A stretch of DNA of 64,000 bases from Ctena decussata (taxonomy: Eukaryota; Mollusca; Bivalvia; Lucinida; Lucinidae). Location of the stretch: positions 48,296,858 to 48,360,857 of the forward strand of contig OZ022503.1 of NCBI GenBank assembly GCA_963989385.1, in the 5' to 3' direction. The position numbers and the translations under genes were made by a program. A model generated the notes under the pieces. The model saw only the letters and a list, made by a program, of their open reading frames with translations, did no database searches and was not told the origin of the DNA. Shown one piece after another: positions 18,343-31,036 of this stretch (its first letter is position 1; the number at the start of each line of letters is the position of its first letter).

Positions 18343-18482
18343 TATTAGTTGGGCAGAAAGTAGATAGCCATTAAAAGTAATGATAGGCAATGATTAGGGT
18401 GGATGCCCAGGCTTATCTGAGTTTTCGCTTGGCGCACATGTATTGTCGAGTCGCAGCTCATTTATTTATACGTACCGTATTT

Positions 18483-18718
18483 GAGCCGCGACGTGAGAAA
18501 ACCAACAATGTGGTTGTGCGCCCAGCGCAGACTCAGATCAGCCTGGGCATCCGCCCAGTCTGATCAGAGTCTTTGCTGTCCGCATGAAGGTAGCTTAGAC
18601 ACTTAGCTATCGTCTAAGCGCTTTGCGAAGAGTCTGATCAAAATGGGCGGATGCTTGGGCTAGTCTGAGTCTGCACTGGGCGCAAAACCACAGTGTTGGT
18701 TTTCTCGTGTCGCGGCTC
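18483..18718. mobile_element. MITE family A, copy 3
   Basis: Full copy with GAGCCGCGAC and GTCGCGGCTC ends, inside SLC6 intron 1 if that gene continues downstream. Confidence 0.9.
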
Positions 18719-19185
18719 ATTTATGCAGCTATAAGTAGAGGGCTACCCGTACCAACATTCAGTATTGTGTAATTTAGCTATAAGATCGGATGTTTTCCGC
18801 CATTACAATCCCAAAATCAAGATCCGAATCTAGATTTTAGAATAGTACTGGAAGAAAAGAAAACCGTCTTAATATTGAATAAATACAGTATTTGTTTCAC
18901 TGTGGTGAAATAATGGTAGGTTTAAATTTCAGGATACTGATACAACATACAAAGATAAGCAAAATACTTTATGTTAACAAATCAGTGTTTAATAGGCAAT
19001 TGTCATAGAACAAAAGATTATGGATATACTGAGAGTATGATACAAAAGGGAAAACAGAGAAATATTTTTATGTCCCTAACGGCCTTTTGTGACAGTATTC
19101 CACAGTACGCACACATGGTCTACATATGTCGAACCGTCTTCCAAAGAAAGGGAGAAAGAAACCAACAACAGTATAAACGAAAAAA
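18719..19185. other. Non-coding stretch
   Basis: AT-rich. No gene or repeat recognised. Confidence 0.4.
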
Positions 19186-19345
19186 AAAACTATGGTATGA
19201 GGAAAAGTTATTCCCCATCCTGCAGAAAAACTACAGTACGAGGAAAAGTTATTCCCCATCCTGCAGAAAAACTACAGTATGAGGAAAAGTTATTCCCCAT
19301 CCTGCAGAAAAACTACAGTATGAGGAAAAGTTATTCCCCATCCTG
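19186..19345. repeat. 41-bp minisatellite, four units
   Basis: About four tandem units with the core GAGGAAAAGTTATTCCCCAT followed by CCTGCAGAAAAACTACAGTA. The units are almost identical, so the array is young. Repetitive open frames on both strands come from the array and are not genes. Confidence 0.9.
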
Positions 19346-19483
19346 CATCTATTACAAGCACAGTAGCCACGCATTCTATTTAAATTTAGGTTTTGTAGCG
19401 TAGGATGCTATCACAGCACCTACATGTATGCACCACCTTAACAACCCAAGTAAACTCAAGATGGATTGATGGACTACTTCCTA

Positions 19484-19548
19484 CATTGTATATTACAGCC
19501 GTTCCAACAGTATTTCAGTCATATCAGGAAGATGGGAGACTATTTATG
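19484..19548 (-). mobile_element. SINE body fragment
   Basis: CAACAGTATTTCAGTCATATCAGGA and flanks match, inverted, the body of the SINEs at 54563-55012. The head is missing. Confidence 0.5.
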
Positions 19549-19615
19549 TGATTCTATTCATCGCCGATTCTATTTATCGCCGTTTCATTAAGACACAGTC
19601 TCCAGTGGGAATCTA

Positions 19616-19723
19616 CCCAGCAGGCATATGACGTCGAAATGACGTCGTACTGACGTCGATGCGACGTTATTACGTCGCATCGACGTCAGTGCAACGTCAT
19701 CTCAACGTTATGTGCTTGCTGGG
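19616..19723. mobile_element. ACGTCA-rich hairpin MITE, family G, copy 2
   Basis: CCCAGCAGGCATATGACGTC on the left and the inverted form ending GTGCTTGCTGGG on the right, flanked by TA on both sides. It contains six or more ACGTCA/TGACGT words. Confidence 0.85.
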
Positions 19724-19770
19724 TAAACCCACGACATGAGATCGGAAAATTTTGAGTACGTATTTGAAAG

Positions 19771-20238
19771 TACACTGTAAAAATGTGTTTAGAATCAATG
19801 CAAAAAATGCAGTCCGATTGTTTATGTGTTTAAATCGTAACATGTTCAATTTGCAACATGTTTATGTTTAGAAATTAAACATGTACAAAACTGGGGACCG
19901 TAACTAATGTTGATAGAACTTGTGGTCCAACCCAATTGCTTGTACTTTTGTGGCAATAAAATATGTTTAAACTAAACTACAAAACTGGTTATATTTACCT
20001 TTCATTTTGAAAATTTCCTCTGTCAACATTTTCGTCTCTTTTTTTCGTTCTTCAACGGGGAAAAGAGAGAATGGATTCATCCGAAACGCGTAACAGAATT
20101 AAACGTGTTTAGCAGGCTTTGTCTGGAAAATAATAGAAAAGGCGTACATGTTTAGCTATATGACATATTCCTAAACATGTTTACACCTAAACATGTAACC
20201 ACTTGTGTTTTATAGCTAAGCGCGATTTTTACAGTGTA
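19771..20238. mobile_element. TA-flanked MITE, family F, copy 1
   Basis: TIR TACACTGTAAAAAT on both ends. Compared with the copy at 26220-26600 it has an extra block of roughly 95 bp at about 19890-19985, probably a later insertion. The ends and TA flank suggest a Tc1/mariner-type origin. No transposase. Confidence 0.8.
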
Positions 20239-20442
20239 TTGTTCATTTTATGTTCTCCATAAATCTGAACGTTTCTTTTCGTTGTTGTTTTGTACTTAGT
20301 GAAAGTATCTCGCTGGAGTGGAGTCCAATGACGGGCACATGGTTCTTATTCGGATACGTTTCAGGGACATAATCTATCCTGACAAATCATGTCCTCCCCT
20401 CGTACGCGCACTCGTCTGGCACATTATCCTCTCCCCTCCTTA

Positions 20443-20640
20443 ACCTGGGTTCGAGGTTATAAAACTTGAGTATAATCTAAAACTCAAAATAAAGCACACT
20501 GATTGGCTGCTTCCGAGCATGTGCTCGGAAGCAGCCAATCGGTGTGCTTTATTTTGAGTTGGAACATGCTCGGAAGCAGCCAATCAGTGTGCTTAATTTT
20601 AAGTTGGAGAATATACTCAAGTTTTATAACCTCGGGGCCT
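20443..20640. mobile_element. Hairpin MITE, family B, copy 2
   Basis: Left end CCTGGGTTCGAGGTTATAAA. The right arm is partly duplicated (the GCTCGGAAGCAGCCAATC block occurs twice), giving a longer copy than the other two. Confidence 0.8.
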
Positions 20641-21239
20641 GAGCTCTGAAGATAATTAAGGTGAAGAGGTACATATTTTGAGATGATTCTTTCTTGCTTT
20701 ATTTCTTAGTGTAAGTCAGCTTTTATTTTCTTTAAGTGTAGACGTCATTTTGGAAGGTCTTTGCTGTTACCACAAACTTATAAGTAGTCACAAAAGTTAG
20801 ACTCTTTGTGTAAATGGCTGAAAAACATGAGGTAAAGATTATCTTTTACAACCAAAGTACATTATAATAAAAACAAAACGACACTATTTTACGTGAACAT
20901 CTTATATGTACATGTAATTTTAAAACGTTGTCGGTGAACCAGGTTACAAGGAACATCGCATCTATATATTGGGTGTACACGTTCTGTTTTCAGCCGTTAA
21001 CTATATCTTATCTGAACTTATAATTAACATTGCATAATATTTTTGAACTTCCTATATTTTCGGTGATCTCAACCAATGTCCGCAATTATTCTTTGATTTA
21101 AAACTTTAATTTTTTGTTTCTATTTGCCGCGGATGATTTGGCTTTACGGTATATGACAAACTACCCCAAACGTTTCCAGCCATCTCAACTGAAACTGCAT
21201 TGCTTTAAAAAATCTGTCTTATATTTTCACTCAAGATCA
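20641..21239. other. Non-coding stretch
   Basis: No gene or repeat recognised. Confidence 0.4.
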
Positions 21240-21462
21240 AGGGCCGTATTCATAAAGCCACTTAAGTCGTTGCTGTGCGGTTGCTAAGGCTAAATATCTA
21301 TAAAGGAGATTCCCTACAACTATGAAATTTGGTCTGGAGGAACAGTCTTACAAAGACTGTTCCTCCAGACTAAATTTCATAGTTGTAGGGAATCTCCTTC
21401 CAAGAAACTTAGCCTTAGCAACAACATAACAACGACTGAAGTCGTTTTATGAATACGGCCCC
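21240..21462. mobile_element. Hairpin MITE, family C, copy 2
   Basis: GGGGCCGTATTCATAAA-type ends and the same GGAGATTCCCTACAACTATG inner arms as copies 1 and 3. Confidence 0.85.
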
Positions 21463-22147
21463 AGATGTGTTAAGTAAACTCTTAAGTAAACTCTACACTA
21501 AAGTAATGTATAGGCCCGGTAACTTAATTTCCGCTGGTGGGTAATATGTATGAAACAGTTTCCCGGTTTAACTCCTTCGGCAAATATCTCTTTGATGGAA
21601 TTATCTCTGGATACAGTGTCAGTTGCTAGAAATAGACACAATACAGTGACTTCCTCATTTAATTAAAACAGATATTATTGCGCCCGTGTCAATCCCGTTA
21701 CGGAAATGAGACACATATTTGTTTCCACTGAAGGATCTGTATTTTTTACTTTGTTGCTGTCTAAGAAAGAACTGATCGAAAACAACAGATTTTCCATGTA
21801 TACATTCTAGATTCTTTTACAGAAATAACGAGGACCTAATTAGTATTTCTTTTATTAGGGTTTAGCGACATTGAAGAAGTTAAATGCAAAAATGCGCATC
21901 ATTCGCACTAAATTTGGTATAGATATATTTATAACTACGGAATTTCTTACAAAAACATACTATGCAACGTTATTTTCCAAGCATTTAGTCCACGCTGGCA
22001 TTACCCATGCATAAGACCATGAACACACGTACAAGATGTTCGGATGTGTTCAACAAAAGTGAGCACACACAAGTCCCCATTCTAATCGCTCGGCTCCTTT
22101 CATCGAGGATATTCCTGTTTCGGGTTAAGATGTAACAAAACTTCTTC
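21463..22147. other. Non-coding stretch
   Basis: No gene or clear repeat recognised. Confidence 0.4.
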
Positions 22148-23989
22148 AGGGCTTGAGCCCATCAAAAGCAGAGCTCATCTTGTTATACACGTATGCCACT
22201 TAATTACATCACATTCAAGATATCATTTTCCGACCCAAAATTTGATTTATGGGTTTTGGTTACTGATATACCAGATGTTATTGAATACCTTAGTTTGGAA
22301 TTTAAAAGTCTCACTGAAAACTAATGACAGAGAAAGTGTATTAGACCCTCCTGCCCAACACGCACGCGATATTTTTTAGATCTTACACTTATCACCCTAA
22401 TCTTACTGCTTTGCAGTATTAGTGCAATTGGTGTGGTCTTTGGTGGCTGATTATCCAAACATTTGCTCTACGAGGGTCATCCAAAAACTTCTGTCACTGG
22501 CTTATATCTCGAAAACGAAAAGTGCTATTCACCTAAAATAAAAACCATTAATAGAAACCCTGTTTTTATCACATAGCTGTTAAAAACTGATTCTTGTATC
22601 AATGGCATAACATTCACAATCTGCTTTAAAAGAAGGGTACCCTCACCCTACTGGCAAATTAGTAGATACAACTGCGGCAATAATCAATGAAGGGATATCT
22701 ATTATCACTGCCCGGTGCCTACGATATCTCAGGTACTAATAAACACAGAGAAAAAATCTCCAAGTGATTCTGTCCATTTTAAAGAGTTTACAGCATTTCG
22801 TAATCTCAGCTTTATGCAAAGAACGCCCTAGGAAAATCGACTAGGTCATGTAACTTCTAAGTTCAAAAGCTTCATAAACGTATTATATTTCAAATTCTGA
22901 AGCATATCTTTACTGCAGTAGATCATGATAATGTGTTCTCAATCAAAATTTCAGAAAAGATCCCTAATGCCCCAGTCACACACACACATTGCGGATAGGG
23001 CGGATAGTTGCGGATAAAATCCTCAGTTTATCCGCAGAATTTGTGGGCGTGGCCAATTTTTATTTAATGAATTTACGGATATAGTTACTAATAGATGCGG
23101 ATGGATACGGATAGATACGAACTACTAACCTTCCGTTACCTTCTGTAACCTTTAGATGCGGATAAATACCTTCAGATGCGGACTGTTGCGCATATCTAGC
23201 GGATAGAAGAATAAAAAGATTAACTGCGACGTCCACATCTGTGTCTACTCCTTGTATGCTACAGTCACACACACACATACGGATTCTGCGGATACTACGG
23301 ATGGCCCGTCCGTATCTATCCGTTTTATCCGTAATGGATCCGTATCGGATCCGCAGAGTCAGTAACTGTCCATATCACATCCGCAGGGTCCGCAGGGTCC
23401 GCAGGATCCGCGTCGAAATTTTGAAAAGTTTCAAAATTCGGGCGCGGATGAGTAAACCGTAATGGTGCGTTACACAACGCATATATTCGCATATGTCCGT
23501 ATCTAATCGGTGTCACATACGTATCTATTCCGTATCTTATCGGTTACTGAACCTATCATTCCGCAGTCTCACTCCAAGTTGAGGATCGATACGGTTTCAT
23601 GTGGATCGTAACCTTTAGTTACGGAAGTTACGGGTCTCGTTCGGCGTATTGTAACGGACTGTTTCCTACGGAAACGTTTCAATACAAAAAGCTTGCGTTC
23701 CAATACTGACAGATCCCTACAAGATGGTTTGGAGAGGCGCTGTACGGCAACAACACCAGCAGGGGTGTGTGGGGGAGGGAGGGGGTGGCGAAGAGACAGA
23801 GACTGTATCTGGAGCACTACTACAACAGAGAGGCCGGGTCGGTGCAATGGCAGTGACGTATGGTGCAGTTATGGTGCGATGTTATGTCTCTTATTTGTTC
23901 TGTTCTTTTCTGTAACAGTGGGGTCATCTTTTCATGAACTTGCCAATGGCAAAAGCAGGGCCATCATTTCATAAACTTATTTGCCTTTT

Positions 23990-24342
23990 ATCAATTCGAA
24001 TTAGTTGTCCAATATAGGACGAAGTAATTCTTTTATTAATTCCAATTAGTTGTCCAATACAGGACGAAGTAATTCTTTTATTAATTCCAATTAGTTGTCC
24101 AATATAGGACGAAGTAATTCTTTTATTAATTCCAATTAGTTGTCAAATATAGGACGAAGTAATTCTTTTATTAATTCCCATTAGTTGTCCAATATAGGAC
24201 GAAGTCATTCTTTTATCAATTCGAATGAGTTGTCCAATATAGGACGAAGTAATTCTTTAATCAATTCGAATTAGTTGTCCAATATAGGACGAAGTAATTT
24301 TTTTATTAATTCCAATTAGTTGTCCAATATAGGACAAAGTTT
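23990..24342 (+). repeat. 45-bp satellite, eight units
   Basis: Units start at 24001, 24046, 24091, 24136, 24181, 24226, 24271 and 24316. The core is TTAGTTGTCCAATATAGGAC followed by GAAGTAATTCTTTTATTAAT. Unit variation is low. There are no spacers, so it is not a CRISPR array. Confidence 0.92.
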
Positions 24343-24359
24343 AATGGTGAAATGAAGCG

Positions 24360-24830
24360 ATAAATATCTACTGATAAGGCTTGAGTAGCCGAAATTCGAA
24401 GATGACCCATGTTCCTTCTTTCGAATGTGTTGTGTGCTTATGAATGAACTCTTTTAGATGTCTATTTTACTTCAGTGCAACTGTTGTCGTGCCGTGCGGT
24501 GACCGTAAAACGTCTCCCCGTACGTCATCTATAGTGCAGATTATAGTATACGTTTTCCTTTGAGGTCAAGAAAATATTCTGAGAAATCAGAAATTTTTGA
24601 CTGGTTTAAATTTATAGTCTATATTATTGTTTTCTTCTTCTTCTTTTAGACCTTTTATGGTTCTAATCAGACTTTCAATTTACTGCCTTATCAAAATTAA
24701 AAAATTACATTATGCTTTCTCTGGTTTTCGTAACCAGATCATATCAGGGTCACTGATGCGGTTTGCATAGCCGAAATCTCGAAGTTTGGTCCATGTTCCT
24801 TCCTTCGAATGTGTGCAGTGTTTTTGAAGG
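24360..24830 (-). repeat. Dispersed repeat copies inside the foldback element
   Basis: Two inverted copies (about 24375-24440 and 24740-24810) of the repeat at 13541-14056, plus the GTAAAACGTCTCCCCGTAC block at 24506-24524 shared with 39550. A further related piece lies at about 25135-25225. Confidence 0.55.
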
Positions 24831-26219
24831 ATTAGAATATTATCTACTTATCTATCAACTGCCGACTGAATATCTTTGTCAACCAAGCAGTAAATGGGTA
24901 CCTTTTTTCAAATCAGGGAAGGACAAAGCAGCGAAAGGAGAGGGATGGGCTTTGCCTTTCATATGCTATGCCCAAGATACATTGACCCTTACCACCTACC
25001 CCCATTCCCCTCCTCCCCCAAGCCACCGCCCCTACGGCCATTTGGCTATAGGAAACCTTTACCTTTACCCAATTTATAGATTGGATCCAGGTATACACAT
25101 TTAAATAAAAATATAATCCTTCATTCGCACAGAACACTAAACACATTCGAGAGAAGGAGCATGTGCCATACTTCGAGGTTACGACTACTAGAGCCTCATC
25201 AATGACCCTGACATGACCCATATTTTCCGTAACTAAAGGTAAAGATCTGCATATAACCGTATCAGTCTTCACCATGTGACTGCGGAATGATGGATTCAGC
25301 TACGGATAAGGTACGGAATTGATACGGATGAGACACGGATTAGATACGGATAGATGCGGATAAAATGCGTTCAGTTACGGACCATTACGGTTTACTCATC
25401 CGCGCCCGAATTTTGAACCTATTCAAAATTTCGCCGCGGATCCTGCGGACCCTGCGGATATGATACGGACAGTTACGGACTCTGCGGATCCATTACGGAT
25501 TAAATGATAGATACGAATAGACACGGACGGGCCATCCGTAGCATCCGCAGAATCCGTATATGTGTGTGTGACTGGGGCATAAAATAAAGGCACAGTGGGT
25601 CCTTGAAAATCACGTGACTGTGTATTTCACCATATTTCATATATCAATATTTTTCATCGCATACAATTGACAGAAGTCGCTGATTTTTATGTAGTGTCTC
25701 ACAAAATGCAACAGACAGCAACCCTGAAAGTTACAGAACCCTGCGATATGTAATTGACGAGATATGCAGCATGAATCACAAGCCAGCAGAAAAACAAAAT
25801 CATGAAAATAGGCCAGTGTCAAATATAAGGTCTGTATTTGAGCTTATAACTAAACCAGATGGCATGTTTGCACCATTTACCTGATATCAGTATAAAGAAA
25901 AAAGATTGTTCTTTTGATTGTTGCAAACCATGGTAAGCTATCACGTCCGTGAGCAAAGTTATGAGTCCAGTGACAGAACTTTTTGGACGATCCTCGTACA
26001 TTATCTGTATCGAATAGAGCAAGATAAAACCGGGGACGGAAGTACTACTGGGTGACGCATGGTCTCTGTGCTAACACTTTTTTATGCCGTTGCTTAGCTT
26101 CACGGATTATCGTCTTTAAGGGTGTTCTTGCATCATTTCTTCTGGCAACCTTATGAACATTTTCACACTAAAGTTCTCCACAGAATACTTTCTTAGGTAA
26201 ACGTATCTCAGACAGCGTC

Positions 26220-26600
26220 TACACTGTAAAAATGTGGTTAGATTCTTAACAAAAAATGCAGTCCGATTTTTTATGTGATTAAATCGTAACATGTTCAATT
26301 TGCAACATGTTTAGGTTTATATTTAAAATCTAAACGTGTACAAAACTGGTAATACTTACCTTTTATTTTGAAAATCTCCTCTATCAACATTTTTGTCTCT
26401 CTTTTTCGTTCCTCAACGGGGAAAAGAGAGAATGGATTCATCCGAAACGCGTAACAGAATAAAACGTGTTTAGCAGACTTTGTCTGGGAAAATAATAGAA
26501 AAGGCGTACATGTTTAGCTATATGACATATTCCTAAACATGTTTACACCTAAACATGTAACCACTTGTGTTTTATAGCTAAGCGCGATTTTTACAGTGTA
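26220..26600. mobile_element. TA-flanked MITE, family F, copy 2
   Basis: TACACTGTAAAAATGTGGTT on the left and TTTTTACAGTGTA on the right. Highly similar to 19771-20238 but without the extra block there. It lies between the mariner-like right end and the outer repeat. Confidence 0.85.
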
Positions 26601-27500
26601 TGAATGTCTTTCATCTGTGCATTTGTTCTGGTGACATGGCCAGAGCATCTTAGCTGAGCCAGTTTCAGAAGGGTATTATGCTTTGCATCCCTTCCTTCTT
26701 CAGGACTTTTATATCCTGTCTATGGTCTCCAGCAATGTGGTCACCTTAATAATTTACTATTTTTTTATGTCTTGTTTTGTAATCTAAAATAGAAAATAGG
26801 TAAAAATAGTTGTTACTGTTGTTTACAGTTAGGGTAGCTGAATGACCACCTGTTTGGGAAAGAACTGCTCATTCAGTTTACAGTATGTGTTTTTCATGAA
26901 CGTTTGTCACTTTGTGTGTGTGTGCATCTTTCCCTTTGGGTTTTAAGTGTGGACTGTGGGATTTGATGTATTAATTCCTGCTTATTGTCTATCTCTTTAC
27001 TTTGAACGCATCTAAGTAACTAAACTCCATAAATCAAACTTTGGGTCGGAAAATGATATCTTGAATGTGATGTAATTAACAGGATGAGCTCTGCTGTTCA
27101 GTTACAGATTTTGTGTAACATCACGGGCACTATATGGGATTGAAAGCTCAACAATCAGTATAATATTAGAAACATGAGCAAATGAGTCATCGAAAATATA
27201 CCTTCCAGTGTAGAAGTTCGATCTTACATTTTCAATTTAATTACTTATACGTTCTTGAATCAAGGGCAGATAATTCAGGTTTTGCTATGCCTGGTATTGT
27301 TTTCTCATAATTCTGCAATGCACACTATCATATCGATATATTTACAAAGTGTCCTCTATATACCTGGACAAATAATGAAAGATTGTGATTTTTCGTAAAG
27401 TTTTAGAAGCAAAAAAAAAACAAAAAACCTATTATCACTTATAAGCGTATATACTATTATTGAGTAAGCAAACAATTAAAAATTATATAACCCAATTAAT
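26601..27500. other. Non-coding stretch
   Basis: No gene. It contains only the outer inverted-repeat copy at about 27022-27110. Confidence 0.45.
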
Positions 27501-28149
27501 TACACTGGCGCTCACGTATTTGTACACATTCAAAACGCGTCGAGGACGCAGTTGATGCGCGCGGGATACGCGGTAATTATGTACGCGAATGTTTTAGTAG
27601 CCAATGAAAATTCGTTCTCAGTTTTGCGTATACCGCGAAGCGACGCGTGCAACGCACATTTTATGCAAATTTCATGGACCCAATCAAAATTGCGCACATG
27701 ATACGGGTAGTGACGTAGTCCTTTGCGTCTCAACGCACGCGTACGGGAACCAATCAAAATCGCGTATTGAATGCGCATTTTAGTGAGGTCAACTGTAAGT
27801 AAATCATGTGAAAGAAAGAGCCATTAATCTACATCAAGCTTGATGTCGAATGCTCATTTTTTACTTTAACCATAACGGGAAAGAAAGAAAAAAAAGAAGC
27901 CTAGAAACTCGACCGGCAACTCAAAACTAAATGCGACTGGGACAGTCCCATGACACTTCGCCGTTGAAGTGGAAATAAATCGCACTCTTCAGCCATAAAT
28001 TCCTTTCGTATCAGAAATTAAAATCGTGGAATCTGAAATTAATATGGCCTTTATGGAAAATAAGTGCCAGGCGGCAGTCACTTTGAATCTTAAAGAATTC
28101 AAGTCAGGGTGGGGGGATAAAAAACCTCTGATCAGTGACCTATAAATAC

Positions 28150-28205
28150 CAGTGACCTGGAGGGCTGATTGGAGTTTTACGAGAGCATGTTTGGGAGAGG
28201 AGTGG
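28150..28205 (-). mobile_element. Inverted LINE piece
   Basis: This segment is the inverted copy of 28370-28424 (GGAGAGGAGTGGTAGGTC against its complement). It is a 5' inversion of the LINE below, as produced by twin priming. Confidence 0.65.
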
Positions 28206-28423
28206 TAGGTCACTGCTCTGATCAACATGACTTGGAAACGGCTGTCTCCAGGGCAGTGTCCTCAGCCCTATCCTATTCATTGTAATAATAAATACCCTTG
28301 ATGATGCCCTGGGGGGGGGGGGGGGGGGGCAAACCTCTCTCTTTCTCAGTTTGCAGATGACAGTGCTATCTGGACCTACCACTCCTCTCCCAAACATGCT
28401 CCTCGTAAAACTCCAGTCAGCCC

Positions 28424-29050
28424 GGTACATAGAATAACCGAAAAGCACAGAAATACCGGAAAGCACTTGAATAACCGAAAAGCAATTTTAAAAAATCAGT
28501 TTTTATAGGAATTATCATTGTAATATTATTTTCATGGGTTAAAGATGCATTGAAAAGAGTTATTTTACAGACTACAGTTGTCTTGGTTTCACGATTGACA
28601 ATGTGAATCCACAAAATAGTGCACTAACAAACAACCGAAAAGCACTTGAAACTAGTCATGTTTACCATTGAAATTTGTGTCTAAGATTGATAGTGTGTTC
28701 AGTACATGTATATGAAACAAACTGTTTGCGACTATTCCCAATCATGCGCTTTCATTTACTTATTTGGATTTTTTTTGTTTGTACATAAAGCAGATGACAG
28801 TTCCCATGCCTTGTTATAACCGAAAAGCACTGGGAGAAACTGAACATTATTATCGCCCTTTTCTGTTACAATGCTATTATAGTACGACACCCGAAGTGAA
28901 AAAATATCACAAATAGTACTACAAATAATTTCCAACCCCAAAAAGACTTACTTAGATAATTATTCTCATGTAAAATTAATTTTTGAAATTGCTTTTCGGT
29001 TATTCAGGTGCTTTTCGGTATTTCTGTGCTTTTTGGTTATTCTATGAACC
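28424..29050. mobile_element. TIR element with 11-bp TSD inserted in the LINE
   Basis: CCAGTCAGCCC flanks both sides (28413-28423, 29051-29061). The inverted ends run about 60 bp with repeated AACCGAAAAGCAC words, and further copies of that word occur inside. No transposase-like frame. Confidence 0.75.
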
Positions 29051-29070
29051 CCAGTCAGCCCTCCAGACAA

Positions 29071-30553
29071 TAGAGTCAGACGGCTCATCCGGGAACTTGG
29101 AGCGTAACCCATAGCAACCAAAGCTGGAGGTGAAAACAATCGATAATCCGCCATTTTGTTTACAGCAGTTCCTATTTACCACCATACAAACCATACTTAA
29201 ATAAATGGCATATTATAAGAAACAAGCTCATAAAACATTTTTTATTTAATGTGTAAGAAGACAGATAATTCAACCTTTCATATCTGATATTTATTTTATT
29301 AACAGTGTCCGATGAGCATTTATCTTAGCGCACTGAATCCGACACACTTCTCTCGCGTTCTGCTGGCCTCTAAAGGTACCCTAATTTAAATTTGTTAAAA
29401 CTATTAAATCAGTTCTTTCCAAAAAAAAATGGCGGAAATTGAGAAATAAGTAATTGAGAAATTAGATCTTTGTTAAATCTTTGACGAATTCGGTTCTTTT
29501 GGGGGTGTTACGTCAACTTAGGTGACTGTTGAAAATAGGTCAACTTTGCGGTCGTGACGTGTATCTCCGTGCTTTCTGGATGGGACCACAGTAAATTCTC
29601 TTGGTCATCCCCAACAAGTGAAACTGAGTGTAAATTTAGAATTCTTACATATGCGCATTTTCGCGATTTCAATGCAAATATATTACGATACCCGTCAAGG
29701 CCAAATGCATTGTGAATAACGGAAAAGTCGCTGACAAGCGAGGATGTGTATTGGCTCAATACAAGCAGAAGTGTGCGTTTTAGCAGGCCTCTGATTTGCT
29801 TCTTGTAAATAGTTTTAATGGAAACATTTTTTATTGGGAATGCCAAATTTTTAGCACAGCACAATACAACATTGTGGTCAAATATGACGAGTCGTCTCAT
29901 GAAGATAGATAGATTTTTTGACATAGGAATTTCCTGACCCTTTTGTTTTCAAAGTAGTGTAACTTTTTATTTCTTGATCGATTTTAATGATGAGAACACT
30001 GTTTGCTCTGTCTTGGATTCAAGATATATAGATCTATCTGATTAAAAAAAAAAGGATATTCAAAAAAAACGTCCGCAATTGCTAAGAAAGTGTCAGTTTT
30101 TGACAAGTGACATCTTGTGTATTCCATACTCTGATAGTACGAGATATCGGGTATTTTACTTTTTATGCTGAAATTTCCATTATTACTTTCACTGAATACC
30201 CGATAAATGAAGATGAAGTAAAAATGAAAAAGAAAATGTCGGAATAAAAATAAGAATTATAATAAAACGACATGTTAGATAGGACAGCAACGGTCGAGTC
30301 AACTAACGTACGTATTCCATGGATTTTGAAAATCCAATGTTTTTATTTGATTCATGACAAAATTTCATCTGGCAATTATTTTCTATGTTTTATTCGTCAT
30401 GAGAAATAATTTAATTTAGGATATCAGAGATTATTCCGAACTATAAATACAGAAAAATATTGGAATATATAGCACTAATAGCGGTTGCTAAGATACTGTT
30501 TTCACCTCCGATGCTCGTTGCTATGGGCTGTGACGTCATCCCGTCCGATTCTA
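29071..30553. mobile_element. 1.5-kb TIR element inserted in the LINE
   Basis: The left end TAGAGTCAGACGG...CATAGCAACC...GGAGGTGAAAACA is inverted at the right end (30497-30553). Removing it rejoins the LINE frame exactly. No TSD is evident. A 138-codon minus-strand open frame at 29508-29924 has no recognised domain. Confidence 0.65.
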
Positions 30554-31036
30554 TCGAGATATGGTCCACGCTCTGGGGCTTCAAAATACCCACTATTAAG
30601 ACAAAGGCTATAATTTTCCCTTAAAAAAAGACTTAATATTGAATCACTTTAAAAACTCTCCCTTTTTGGGACAGAAATAGAATTTAGTGACCATATCACC
30701 TTCCTGAGCATGATCCTAGATAGCAAACTAACATATGGGGTCAGCATATTAAAAATCTGATTGAAAAATGTAATAAAGACCTAAACCTCATGAGGATGGT
30801 TTCAGGCACCTCCTATGAAGCAGATAAAAAAATCCTATTGACATTATATAAGGCCCTAATCCTCAGTAAAAGTCGATTATGGTGCCCAAGCTTATAACTC
30901 GGCACCCAAACATCTACTCTCAAAGCTCAAGACCTCATCCAAAACAACTTAGCACTCCGTATTGCTACGAGGGCATACCACTCCGCCCCTATTAATGCTT
31001 TAGAAGTTGAATGTGGAATTAAACTCCTGCAGCTGA

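Larger units (their letters stand above)
22968..25579. mobile_element. Foldback element with CGGATAC word arrays
   Basis: Ends TGCCCCAGTCACACACACAC on the left and the inverted form ending GTGACTGGGGCA on the right, flanked by TAA on both sides (22965-22967, 25580-25582). Each end carries several hundred bp of short words such as GCGGATA and ATCCGTAT in varying order. An extra inner copy of the tip occurs at 23258-23295. The interior holds a 45-bp satellite and dispersed repeats. No transposase was seen. Confidence 0.75.
22471..25996. mobile_element. Mariner-like TIR element, non-autonomous and interrupted
   Basis: The TIRs CGAGGGTCATCCAAAAACTT and the inverted form of CGAGGATCGTCCAAAAAGTT are typical mariner-type ends, flanked by TA on both sides (22469-22470, 25997-25998). 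Once the foldback insertion 22968-25579 is removed, only about 0.9 kb is left, with no recognisable transposase. Confidence 0.7.
22148..27110. repeat. Outer inverted repeat pair around a nested element stack
   Basis: About 22148-22256 and about 27022-27110 are diverged inverted copies (for example GATATCATTTTCCGACCCAA and its complement at 27043-27062, and GAGCTCATC/GATGAGCTC). They enclose the mariner-like and foldback elements below and may be TIRs of a larger, older element or an inverted duplication. Confidence 0.6.

Noticed and set aside
23990..24342. CRISPR-like array
   Set aside because: Units are contiguous 45-bp repeats with no unique spacers, in a eukaryotic genome.
29508..29924. 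138-codon minus-strand open frame as a gene
   Set aside because: Inside a TIR element, AT-rich, with no motif, splice sites or similarity that I recognise.
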